Assembly: GCA_964023275.1 (NCBI GenBank)
Contig: OZ029927.1
Location: 23,140,980 to 23,204,979 of the forward strand
Reading direction: 5' to 3'
Origin: Norana najaformis
Lineage: Eukaryota > Annelida > Clitellata > Crassiclitellata > Hormogastridae
DNA length: 64,000 nucleotides
Shown: piece after piece, positions 1-26,302 of the stretch
Numbering within the stretch: position 1 is the stretch's first letter
Layout of the letters: every line of letters starts with the position of its first letter
Program-made: the position numbers and the translations under genes
Notes under the pieces: generated by a model
The model's input: only the letters and a program-made list of their open reading frames with translations
What the model was told of the DNA's origin: nothing
Databases searched by the model: none

Positions 1-790
1 GTCATACAACGCAACAGTTCATCCCGCAATTTGGGTGTCGTATTTGACTCCAATCTGTCATTCAATGAACATATTAATTCCATATGTAGGTCTGCCCACT
101 ACCACATTCGTGATATCCGTAGGATTAGGCGTCACATTCCCTTCTGTGCCTTGGTTTGCTTGGCTAATGCTCTAGTCTCCAGCCGTCTTGACTACTGCAA
201 CTCGCTTCTTACTGGCATTTCTAAAGCTAATGTGATGAAGCTTCAAAGAGTTCAAAATACATTAGCAAGAGCTATCACTAAAACTCCAAAATATGATCAC
301 ATCTCACCAATCCTGAAATCGTTGCATCGGTTGCCCGTAGAAAAGCGCATAATGTTCAAGATTGGACTTATTGTATACAAGACTCTACACTTCAGCCAAC
401 CTCACTATCTTCACTATGTACTGGCCCCCAAGACTTAACCTCCACTCAACCAGGTCTTCTAGCTGTCTAATTCTGACTATTCCGTGGACAAAAACAGCTC
501 TTGGCAGGCGTGCCTTTTCCGTCGCTGGCTCTAGACTCTGGAACTCTCTTCCTGCAAATATTCGCTCGGAAAAGTCTGTTTCGGCCTTCAGATCTCGACT
601 AAAAACTCATCTTTCCTGCACTCATTTCCTCCGTAGGCTATCTCTGTGAATTCTGGACTCCTCTCTGGCTTTTCGACCCGGACTCACCATGGAATTTGAT
701 TCGGACAATGATTTTGTTTAGCAGCGACCATCGACTGATGCCTTGAGCATTAAAACAGTGGCGCTATAGAAGTTTTTAGATTACATTAGA
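1..790 (+). mobile_element. CR1-like LINE, 3' part of ORF2 plus 3' UTR (broken)
   Basis: Reading frame 31-438 gives the region after the reverse transcriptase (LGVVFDSNLSFNEHI-type start, SSRLDYCNSLLTGIS, LARAITKTPKYDHI, LKSLHRLPVEKR), typical of CR1-like LINE ORF2. The last part (about 420-649: RAFSVAGSRLWNSLPANIRS, then FRSRLKTHL) is in another frame, so there is a frameshift near 420. The element ends in an ATTAGATTAGAT-type tail near 790 and directly abuts a receptor tail exon, whose 5' part is missing. A related 3' end is at 21700-21985. Inactive fragment. Confidence 0.85.
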
Positions 791-796
791 TTAGAT

Positions 797-946
797 CAAC
801 AAGAAGAGGATTCGACCTTGGATTTGGGATACTTGGATATGGGTCCGAAAGCGCTGGATCCCTACTTGTATCTGACTCCAGATCCGGTCTCTCCACCAGT
901 GTATACAACCTTACATGAAACGGACGATGTCGTTCTTCAAAACTAA
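797..946 (+). pseudogene. Partial terminal exon: tyrosine tail of an upstream receptor paralogue
   Basis: In frame with the TAA at 944-946 the sequence reads LDLGYLDMGPKALDPYLYL, then TPDPVSPPVYTTL and a short acidic end. This matches the C-terminus of gene A (VNPYMDL, APDPVSPAVYTAL) nearly residue by residue, including the 13-residue spacing between the two tyrosines. The 5' half of the exon is gone, replaced by the 3' end of a CR1-like LINE at about 790. No TM or Ig exon can be seen upstream because the window starts in the LINE. The gene may be truncated or may continue upstream of the window beyond the insertion. Confidence 0.75.
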
Positions 947-1240
947 AAAGGCATATTCGCATTTCATTTCCGGCTAAATGCATTGACGTAATATTCGTGT
1001 ACAATAAGTCTTTGTGGCGATAAAAGAAAATCAACGATGCATGTATAATAAGCTAATAAATAAGTCAGTATAATAAGTCAGTTCATTAGTCATGGTAATA
1101 AAAAAACTCCTGGGTGGAAAGTTTCCCCAGCCACTCGCCATTAGAGTGTGGGGAATGTGATTGGCCGGACTTGATTTCCTGTTATTAGCAAAGCCTTCGC
1201 TATGTGTAGATGCTTACAGGAAGGTTCATAATCGTAATCG
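947..1240 (+). other. Conserved 3' flank/3' UTR of the tail exon
   Basis: The sequence after the stop codon is recognisably related to 49778-49990, which follows another tail remnant (shared pieces such as GGAAATCAACCATGC-like and TTGATTTCCTGT). A possible AATAAA signal is at about 1096. It looks like a decayed 3' UTR and flank shared by paralogues. Confidence 0.5.
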
Positions 1241-1319
1241 TAATCATAAACAATAGATGATATATGTATATATATAATTCATGCATCGCTTCGAAGATTA
1301 TTACCTTGTGTATTTGATA

Positions 1320-1870
1320 ACTGTTTCAAACATTTCTCTCAACTTCATATGTATCCTACTAGATTTCAGAATAATTTTTGTAGTACTTTTGCAAGAACTA
1401 ACGCTAGGTATTTCAACATGAAATCTATTGTTCCGTCAAACTGGCATAAATTACATTTACAATTCCGTAACCTACTTAATTTATATTTGTTTAAAAAACA
1501 TATACGTAATTTCTTAAACAATTCACCAGACTGTCGAATATAACACTTGGATTTAGTCTATAAGTTTTATTTTTATTTTGGAAGTCACAATTATGACTCA
1601 TTTTCTGTTTCTTAGATCATGAATGTGATCCTTTTTCTTAGTTCAGACTTTCTGTTTAGTTAAGTTATACCTAATATTTGTTTAAACATTTTGTCGCCAC
1701 ATGCATTGTTTTGTAATAGGCTGCCATAATTTAACAGGATCTAGAGACCCAGATCCTGCTAAATTAGGTCTTTGGGTCTAACATTTATATCCAAATAATT
1801 ATCTGTACACTGGCTAATGTATTTGTTCTTTTGTTCTTTTGGAATGAATAAAGTTTCAAGTAATAATAAG
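1320..1870 (+). mobile_element. LINE family B, 3' end fragment
   Basis: 1349-1543 reads YPTRFQNNFCSTFARTN, NWHKLHLQFRNLLNL, FKKHIRNFLNN, the C-terminal end of a LINE ORF2. It is followed by a 3' UTR ending in GAATGAATAAAGTTTCAAG. Both parts are closely matched by 3110-3665, a longer copy of the same family. Truncated at the 5' side. Confidence 0.75.
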
Positions 1871-1879
1871 TTACAGGAT

Positions 1880-2050
1880 TGTTCTTGATCGTAATCATAA
1901 TCGTAAACTCAAAATTTCTAAAGCGCTACTTAAGGCTAATAGCAGGGCACCGGCCTATTCTTGAGTGCTGCGCCAAGTCAGTGGGGTTGTCCAAAGATGC
2001 CATGTCAAGAACACAACATACAGTATTAGGCCTAGAGAACATTACCAGGC
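1880..2050 (+). repeat. SINE-3 copy (fragment)
   Basis: Contains the block 'TCGTAAACTCAAAATTTCTAAAGCGC ... CACCGGCCTATTC ... GTTGTCCAAAGATGCCATGTCAAG' (shown in pieces). Related copies lie at 19330-19560 (+) and, reverse complemented, at 7130-7260, 29340-29430, 30830-30940, 53090-53215 and 58880-58990. Dispersed short repeat; the tRNA head was not clearly seen in this copy. Confidence 0.6.
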
Positions 2051-2059
2051 ACCAAGCTG

Positions 2060-3680
2060 GTTTATTCGTGTACCGCTATCATCATATTTTGAAAAGCTGA
2101 TATATAAACGTTTATATAATTTTTTACAAAATTTAAATTGCTATATCCAAATCAATTTGGTTTTCAGTCTGGCCATTCTACTTCTATGGCTATACTAGAT
2201 ATGCATGATAAAATCTCTCAGGCTTTTGATGAAAATAAAATATCTTTAGGAATATTTTTTGACTTAGCAAAAGCCTTTCACACAAAATAAATCACTTTAT
2301 TCTACTAAAAACTGGAGTTTTGTGGTATACGAGGGATCCCATTATTATGGTTTGAAAGCTATCTCAACAATAGGCAACAACAGGTTTTATGTAATGGTGC
2401 GCAGTCTGTCTTAAACCTATCCAATATGGAGTACCACAAGGATCAATTTTAGGCCCACTGTTGTTTCTAATTTATATAAACGATCTCCCAAATTCCTCTA
2501 CCCTATTCCACTTCATCTTATCTGCTGATGATACTAATATCTTCTTATCTCATAAATCTTTGGATATACTAATTAAAAGTGTAAATAATGAACTTGAATT
2601 AATAGCTGAATGATTTAAGGCAAATAGATTATCTCTTAACTTAAGCAAACCTTATTTTATATTATTCTATTCTCGTAGAAAAATTTTACCTACTCAAGAA
2701 CAACACATATTTATTGACAATCAACAAATCCGACAAGTTAATTCCTGTAAATTTCTTGGTGTTTTTATTGATAATCATCTTACATGGAACATGCATATCT
2801 CCCAAATATCGAAGAAAATTGCTAAAAGTTTGGGTATTTTATATCGCATTAAACATTTATTATCTAAACCCATATTGTTAAACTTGTACTACTCTCTTAT
2901 ATATCCTTATCTTTCTTATTCTAATATTATCTGGGCAACAAAGTATTCCACTCCTCGTGCTAGAAGAATCGTTGCTAAACAACACTGTGGAAAAGGCACT
3001 AATAGTCTATTTTCAGTATTAAATATTTTAACGATAGGTGATATAAATAAATCTCAAATCGTAGAATTCATGTATCCCTATGAACGAAGATTGTTACCTT
3101 GTGTATTTGACAACTATTTTCTACATTTCTCTCAACTTCATAGCTACTCCACTAGATTTCAGAATAATTTGTGTGGTACTTTTGCAAGAACTAACACTAG
3201 ATACTTCACCATTGAATGTATTGGTCCGTCAATTTGGAATAAATTACCTTTAGGAATCCGTAACCTACCTAGTCTGTATTTGTTTAAAAACCACCGGCCT
3301 AATTTCCTAATAATGTCACTAAACTGTTGATTATAATGCTCATATCTGTTTAGTCTATAAATTTTTTATTTATGTTTCTAAAAGTCACAGTTGTGACTCA
3401 TGTTCAGTTTCATAGAGATCACAATGGTGATCCACTTTCTTAGTTTCTTTTTAGTTAAGTTTTAGTTAAGACTTTCTTTGTAGTTCAATTGTACCTAATA
3501 TCGGTTAAACATTTTTATCGCCATATGGTTCGTTTTGTAATAGGCGGCCCTAATTTAGCGGGACTTAGATCCCTTTGGGTCTACCATTTGTATTCCAAAA
3601 ATCTATGCAATGGTCAATGTATTTGTTCTTTTCTTTGTTCTTTTTGGAATCAATAAAGTTTCATTCATTCATTCATTCAT
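2060..3680 (+). mobile_element. LINE family B, reverse transcriptase to 3' end (decayed)
   Basis: From about 2150 the sequence reads FGFQSGHSTSMAILDMHDK and GIFFDLAKAFHT, then [20 protein letters not shown] and [11 protein letters not shown] motifs in order, with SADD in place of the usual YADD, and several stops and frameshifts between them. 2791-3330 is open and carries the post-RT region ending SIWNKLPLGIRNLPSLYLFK. The 3' UTR ends at AATAAAGTTT followed by five TTCA-type repeats (3661-3680). Non-functional copy of a jockey/CR1-like LINE; the exact clade is unsure. Confidence 0.85.
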
Positions 3681-3689
3681 AGATAATCA

Positions 3690-4215
3690 CCTGCTACCTT
3701 TGATAACTTCTTTCAGCAAGGTTCATCGATACATAGTCACAAGACAAGGTCCTCCAGACATTGCTGTAGTCATGGAGCTCATGATATTGTAATGAAGTTT
3801 TCTGTAAAATGCTCTGGCCAGAAATTATGGAATACTCTTTCAACTGATCTCACTCAAGTTCCTGGCCTTGATCTCTTTAAGACACGCATGAAATGCCATA
3901 TTATTGTCCTCACACCCTAACATCGTTAAAAATTGTGAAATTGTTCTCGTCGTTTATCGTTGCTTCACTTTGCACTGCAGTGTTCGAGTTTTTTTGTATG
4001 AAATTATAATTTGCTTTGAACCAATTTTGAGCTTATATGCGCCTTTGTATTAGCCCCCTGTATATCACTTATATGAGAGGGTAATCCTAACTCAAGCGGG
4101 ATATTAGACCCTTCTGGATAACCTCTTTGAGGCCAACACTTGTAATATCATAGGTGAAACTGTTGTAACTGTCTAGATTGTTGATTGTTGGTGATTCATT
4201 AAAATATAACAAAAC
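3690..4215 (+). mobile_element. LINE 3' end fragment (third family)
   Basis: About 3790-3915 reads VMKFSVKCSGQKLWNTL, STDLTQVPGLDLFKTRMK, the typical final 'LWN.L...LFK..MK' segment of LINE ORF2. It is followed by about 270 bp of 3' UTR ending in ACTAAACTAAACTAAA. Nothing else coding is visible. Confidence 0.65.
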
Positions 4216-4557
4216 TAAACTAAACTAAAGTCCGGTTGCCAGAAGACCGAGAGAGAATTGGAGAGGATCTGTTAGGGTGACTTATGCTTAATCTGAGATA
4301 AATTAGAAGGCAACGGATTCGATGGATCAGGGTAGTATTTCTTGAAAAGGCGACAAAGTTAGGCCTAATGCTAATGCTATCCCTTATTAATATACATCTT
4401 ATCGTTTGTTAGCAAGTAAATAACACATTCTTTACAATACATGTTATCAACGTGTAGACTATTTCTCTGTGCAGTATTTGCGTGCTTCTGCTCAGATTGT
4501 CACACTGTATGTAACCATTCAAAAGATATCTCTGCATTTTGTTAGGTAAATCTCGTG

Positions 4558-4765
4558 CAGCACGGTGGTCTATCGGTAACGCGTTTGGTCAATGATCATG
4601 CTGTGGCGGGTTCGGAAGTAAACCGCAAGTCCTGCGATGAACTGGTCCGTGTGCAGGACCTTGGGATTTGTTCATTGTCGGCTAAAGGACCTAAAGAAAA
4701 AGAAATGAGCGCCTTCCCGACGTCTCACTTTTGAGATATAGGATATACTTTACTTTTACACTTTT
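4558..4765 (+). repeat. SINE-1 copy (tRNA-derived)
   Basis: Begins with a tRNA-like head: 'GCACGGTGGTCTATCGGTAACGC' (A box, shown as motif) and a B-box-like GGGTTCGGA. Reverse-complement copies lie at 38635-38870, 41480-41712 and 47880-48100. This copy has an internal deletion relative to them. Ends near GTCTCACTTTTGAGATA. Confidence 0.75.
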
Positions 4766-4809
4766 ACTTTTTATAACTTTATAATTAAATGTAAATACAT
4801 GTTAACTAG

Positions 4810-5700
4810 GCTGGAGCGAAATGTGACCAAATCTGCGTTGTTGGAATCATTTATCTCTTTCGTTTTGGAGTGTTCTGGGCGTTTTTTAATAAAGTCTCGT
4901 GCGCCGCCTCAATTCCTTTGTCCTGAGGGGTTTCAGGTTTTTAGCTAGACAGCGTCGAGCTCTAGTTGAAGCTTAATGAATGCAGAAATGAATGAATAAG
5001 TATAGTTGTAGCGTTATATAGCGCCTAAAGGCGCTATATAAGACTATACGTCGTAATAACTTAATTAGACATTTATAAATGCGAGATACACTCTTCACTA
5101 TGTTTAAACTAGGCTTATCTGACTGACTGTCGAACTGTTTAGATGTTGCTAACTGATTGATAGGCTGGTATGCAAAATAATAGCTTCAGTCGTAAAGGAG
5201 GCTGCGCAGCCATTGCAACTGATATCAAATATACTTAATCAGCTGTCTCGGTTACAAAATGACATTTAAACTAGAGCGCTAATGTCCGTCTACAAAAATG
5301 AACATTAATCAAGTCATTCCAGGGGAATACTGTCTGTATACATGCGATTTGGGTTAGTGACCAAACATTGACAGAAATAATTACTAACGACCTCCGGGAC
5401 TAGACCAGCGCAAACAAAATTTAGTCGATCCCTCCAGTAGTTTGTGAGCACTTGAGGTTGTCACGTTTCTGATACAACTGGCTTTTGGTTAGATATAGAT
5501 AAAACGTTACGATTAACTGTGACCCAAAACTCGAGTCTTTATTCTTTGGAACAGTGGACATGACTTAATTCTGAGAACAGTGAGTATTATATGTTTTTGT
5601 TGAAATGATTTTAAACTATAAAATTGAAGAAAACTGTAAATCGTGTAAATGACCTGTTTAAGGTTGTCATATAAATTTTTATATATACATTTATAACCTT
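4810..5700 (+). repeat. Duplicated block (partner 49070-49690), with SINE-like part
   Basis: 4840-5440 aligns with 49080-49690 across its length (CGTTTTGGAGTGTT, AGACAGCGTCGAGCTC, AATGCAGAAATGAATGAATAA, then AGCTTCAGTCGTAAAGGAGG). The first 170 bp look like a SINE whose tail AATGCAGAAAT is also the tail of SINE-2. The rest is non-coding duplicated DNA lying upstream of a receptor tail remnant in both places. 5440-5900 holds nothing recognisable. Confidence 0.65.
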
Positions 5701-5939
5701 ATATCCAATTGATGAATTACAAACCCAGCGGTAACCAAATGGGTCACCTGGCCACCATCACGGTTAATAATTTCACAAAATATACGGTGGAAACACGTCG
5801 AACAAATATGAAAGCAAGTGCATAAGCCACAATTGAACCCACTTTACATGCATATGGTACATTTATAAAGCGCTCTTGTAAGGGTCTTTAAAGGTGCTTT
5901 TTAAACATCATATACCTCCGTGTAGAATAAGATTCAGTA

Positions 5940-6370
5940 GCTCTGCCTCTGGAAGCAGTAGGGAATATGGATAGATTGATGCCACGAGCATGCAGCGTGT
6001 ATGAACATATAGGTTATGATACGATTTATTGACCAGGTACTGGAAGAAATAGCTAACCGAGAAAGGGTGATGCCGAAATCTTCCGGTGTGCATGAATACC
6101 ACAGATACGACGAATCAAGAGATGCGCCACATAAAGAAATAAGAAAAAGAGGTAGACGTAAGCTTGATGAGGATACCGTGTGTGACGATATGGGGTATCA
6201 GAATCAACGAATCCTTACTCGGATCTGAGTCGAAAAGACGTGAATCCCTATTTGGATATGAGAAATTCAGATAAGAGTCCGAAAGAAGTGGATGTGGGAG
6301 CGAAAGAATTGATTCCATACCGAGATATCGGTCCAGAAAACACCTTTTGCTGTGTAATCCGTCATATAGC
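5940..6370 (+). pseudogene. Decayed cytoplasmic-tail exon of a receptor paralogue
   Basis: Short stretches match gene A's tail in the same order but in shifting frames: SVYEHIGYDTIY (5994-6029, then a stop) versus SIYEDIGYDSID; CDDMGYQNQR (about 6181-6210) versus MYDHVGYEPID; VNPYLDMRN (6240-6266) versus VNPYMDL; and ELIPYRDIGPENT (about 6307-6345). Stops and frameshifts rule out a working exon. Together with 797-946 and 49724-49777 it shows that several receptor copies have died in this cluster. Confidence 0.65.
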
Positions 6371-6419
6371 TTTGCATAAATTCACCCCGGAACAAACTCA
6401 TAGTTAGGATCATTAGTCA

Positions 6420-6760
6420 GAGCATACTTGCAGGAGGATGTTTACAATGCGCAGGCGATAATTATATCAATAGCAATATATTTTATTGCATGTAAATTAT
6501 TTGTAATTTTTATGGTGGTGCCCAATAGCATAGTGGTTAGCTTGGTTAGTGGTTGGGCTGTCACGCCAAATCACCCCAGGGCAGAAAGACATAGCAAGAT
6601 TCCTGCTCCATAAGTCCTCTAGTGTTCTCAGATATAAAATGAGCACATCGACTATTCATTGTCCATATGACGAGAAGATCAGTGGGCATAGAGAAGGCCG
6701 GCCACCTGCCCTCATATGTAAAAGGTTAAGAAAACGAAGTTCTGGACAGATTTTGTAAAA
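6420..6760 (-). repeat. SINE-4 copy
   Basis: The reverse complement matches 26600-26960 and 51100-51400 (e.g. CATATGAGGGCAGGTGGC and ATGAGCACATCGACT read on opposite strands). A tRNA-like head with 'AGCATAGTGGTTAGC' is visible here at about 6528. Same family, three copies, one inverted. Confidence 0.6.
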
Positions 6761-6789
6761 GCATCGGGGAGAGACAGACATGAGGTCAG

Positions 6790-7633
6790 AAACTCAATCT
6801 GTGGCGTTGGAGTAAGACAAGCAGAACCGGCCAGATAGTCGACGGGGTTGGTCGGACAATCGTTCAGGTTAGACTAAGCTAAGAGTTCGGCAAAGCCAAC
6901 ATTCTCGTTTTGTGTAATGTAGTTCAGTCCATCTAGTATTTATTCGGAAGAACACGCGTACGGAAGACATTATATAATATATTCTTCAGGACAATAAAAC
7001 TACAGAAAAAGCATCTTTGACAGAGGTCACATCTTTTGTGTCCTCTGTTACACTTCTTTGGTTCTTTTAGTCACCAGCATATATGCTTTGGACTCAATGC
7101 TTGTAGTCCCATCGCACGCTGGTTCCCTGGGCAACTGATTCTAGCTTTCTCACCTCTGAACAACTCCTCTGATTTGAAGCAGGACTCGTGAATAAGTTGA
7201 AGCCCTGCGTTTATTTTTTAAAGTTATAAATTTTCGACATTACTATTACGATCACAATTACCATTACTAGAAGCTCATTCCTGTGTGAATTTCTTTACAT
7301 CGTTTCTTCTTTGGATATTGAGATTTCTAAAGACCCCAGCTCCCTTATTTTCTTATAAATTTTCTGATTCGATCGACTCGAAGCGTGGGTTCCAAAAGCA
7401 AACACTATGCAATTTATGTCGCTAAAATACACCATAGATTAGCCGGCATTTAAATTTAAACAACGTAATGATATACTTGTGTAATAATGATGATTTGTGC
7501 ATATTATTAAAATTTCTTTCAATAATATGACTTTCTAATCATTGTTTACTAAATTTCAGCGTGATAGCGAGTGTCTGAAATGATAAGCATCACCAACCTG
7601 CAATTTCAAGAAGACTACATTGCAGTGCAGAAA
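6790..7633 (+). repeat. Upstream flank of gene A, duplicated at 52790-53590
   Basis: GTCGACGGGG, TTCGGCAAAGC, CTAGTATTTATTCGGAAGAACA and other blocks align with 52807-53590. It carries SINE-3 material at 7130-7260. It ends directly before a signal-peptide exon in both places, so it is probably the 5' flank (and may hold the promoter) of gene-A-type genes. No TATA box could be assigned with confidence. Confidence 0.55.
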
Positions 7634-24115
<16,482 letters not shown>

Positions 24116-24765
24116 AAAGTCACAGGCACTTTGTTAATATTCTGCCTAACGCAAATACGGTATACAGGTATTGCTTTAGTTAAGCCAATGCCATAAAAGA
24201 GAAAGTGCAGCGATATTAATTTTATGTAAGCATGTAACTCCAATGAGGTGGGTAAACTTTATAAATCCTTTATTTATGCAACAGATACACAACACTTTAA
24301 ACGAAGACTTAATGTTCGTATTGATTCACTAGAACTTTGTGACCTAATATTAAATGATTCTTAGAAAACAGTTTGGCTAGATTTTTGCTCGTTATAATTG
24401 GTCTAATCTCAGAACACAAGCTTTGTCTCAATGTCCCTATTACTAATTCGTTCTGAGTGCGCTTACACTGTTGTTTATTACATGCAATAGATTCTGTTAT
24501 ACGATATATTTATAAAAGAATGAAATTACAAAAGCTTGATTTGTTTCGTTGCATCAAACGACATTTGTTGAATATTTTTGCTTTACGTCAGAGGCAAACT
24601 CTTAAAAAAAATGTACTGGCAAGAGCTGTAGAGCCAGGTCTGTAGACGGCTAAAACAGTAACAGAACCATGTGTAGTGGCAATGCTAAGGCACAGAGCCT
24701 CAAAGGTAGTTAATTCCATGTCAAGGTGTATTAAAGAGGTACGCAGGGCCGAACGATAATAAACA
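24116..24765 (+). other. 3' flank of gene A
   Basis: About 650 bp without recognised genes or repeats. No clean AATAAA signal is found close to the stop; ATAAAA at about 24193 is a weak candidate. Confidence 0.4.
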
Positions 24766-24769
24766 CAAC

Positions 24770-25095
24770 AATTCCACCACCACGGATTGACTGTCCTTCC
24801 AGATCAGAGGCCTTAGGCCGTTCGAAGATGGAAAAACCCGGCTGTGCGCCCTGAGAACTCCAACATCATCCTAGCCAGTATGCCAACTCTCGGTAATCAC
24901 CAGTAGATCCAAATGAGACTCCTGTATAGTCTGTGAGACATAGGCGAATTTATCCGAAAGTGAGCACGCATTCCACGAAGCAAACCGTAGACCAGGTGAT
25001 CCATTGTGAACACAGCTATGGCTTTGTAGTTTTATAATATAAATGTTTCTGGTGCAATACCAGTTACTATATGAGGTTTCACGTCCAGAGCGCAT
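24770..25095 (-). mobile_element. LINE 5' ORF2 fragment (endonuclease N-terminus)
   Basis: The minus strand reads GLRFASWNACSLSDKFAYVS, QTIQESHLDLLVITESWHTG, the start of an APE-type endonuclease domain (the N and the T-E-S-W motif). A stop follows and the frame is broken afterwards. Its upstream part (25100-25700) contains no recognisable ORF1. Confidence 0.75.
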
Positions 25096-25099
25096 TGTT

Positions 25100-26215
25100 C
25101 AGTTTTCTTCATAGTTTATTGTCGTTCTTCAATGTCCGACATCGCGAGTATGATACTCTAGTTCAATCAGAGTTACTCTACGGAGGGGGCAATGATAACA
25201 TTAGCCTACGACGAACCTCAAGATGTAATTCTACCCATAAAGATTGCTATAGCGCCAGAAGACGCTAGACTTTATAACAGCCTACATTTCGACCGATTCT
25301 AGATAGCTCTTACAGCGAACCCTTAGTTCGACCGTCTTCTGTGGCGTCCAGAGCTCGACTGACTTCTCTCGCGTCTAAGCTGACTCTTTACTCAGCGTGG
25401 TCTTTCTGCGTATCTCTCCCTGTATCTGTACCCGTCTGTCTTCCTTTCTCTATTGCAACTGGTTGTGCAATCGCTTTCCGGGTGGGCCGGTTGACTCATT
25501 ACCAGTTATCAGTCACATCTCTCTGTCTGAACAAACCAATTAATCAGGCGTCCTACCCCTACTTCGTTGGCACGTCCAGGCATTGATATCAGTTGATGTT
25601 TCTGCACTGGCTGTCCCCTCTCTCCATCCTAAACGCCAACGAACTTCAACAACTACTAAACTGAGTGAGTCTGGTAATACTTTCATACGTACTCAAATTA
25701 ACTTGTTAATAGTTTCTTGTTATTAACATCGGGTTTCTTTAGTGGAGCAGAAATAAGAGTTTCGCAGTCCATAAGCTTATCTTTGGAGGAGGCTTTGTGG
25801 GGTACTAAAGATCGCTATATCAAGTGTCTAGGCATGTAGGCGTAACTACTGTAACTAGTTAAGTGCACTTCAATTAAACTCGCAAAACGTCCACACCATC
25901 TCTTTGTTTCCGCTGGTTATAGACCCGGCCTTGATTAGAGCATGACCTTTTATGTCTGCGATGAAAGATTAGCTCTTCATTCTGCCAGCTCAGTAATGAC
26001 GATATATTAATTTCAGGAAATTCACGAGACAAGGAAGCGTAAGGCTGTTTATTTTGCTAGTTGTTAGGACAAAATTCAGCGCGTACGTAAGGATAGATCC
26101 CATAATTAAAGAAACTCGGCATTAACTTTCACCCAGCCTTAAAGATGTTTGGTCAGATCTTGAAGCTCAAATCTTACATAATAACGGCTATTAATTTTGT
26201 CACACATTGTATTCA
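25100..26215. other. Intergenic DNA, nothing recognised
   Basis: No Ig, GPCR or transposon protein motif was found on either strand, apart from possible LINE 5' UTR sequence up to about 25700. Confidence 0.4.
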
Positions 26216-26216
26216 C

Positions 26217-26220
26217 AAGA

Positions 26221-26302
<82 letters not shown>
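26217..26302. repeat. (ATT)n microsatellite
   Basis: Nearly perfect ATT repeats with one interruption. A shorter, more interrupted counterpart is at 50718-50780 in the duplicate block. Confidence 0.95.

Noticed and set aside
4561..4640. tRNA gene
   Set aside because: A and B box-like motifs are present but the sequence continues into a SINE body with several copies; no full cloverleaf was found.
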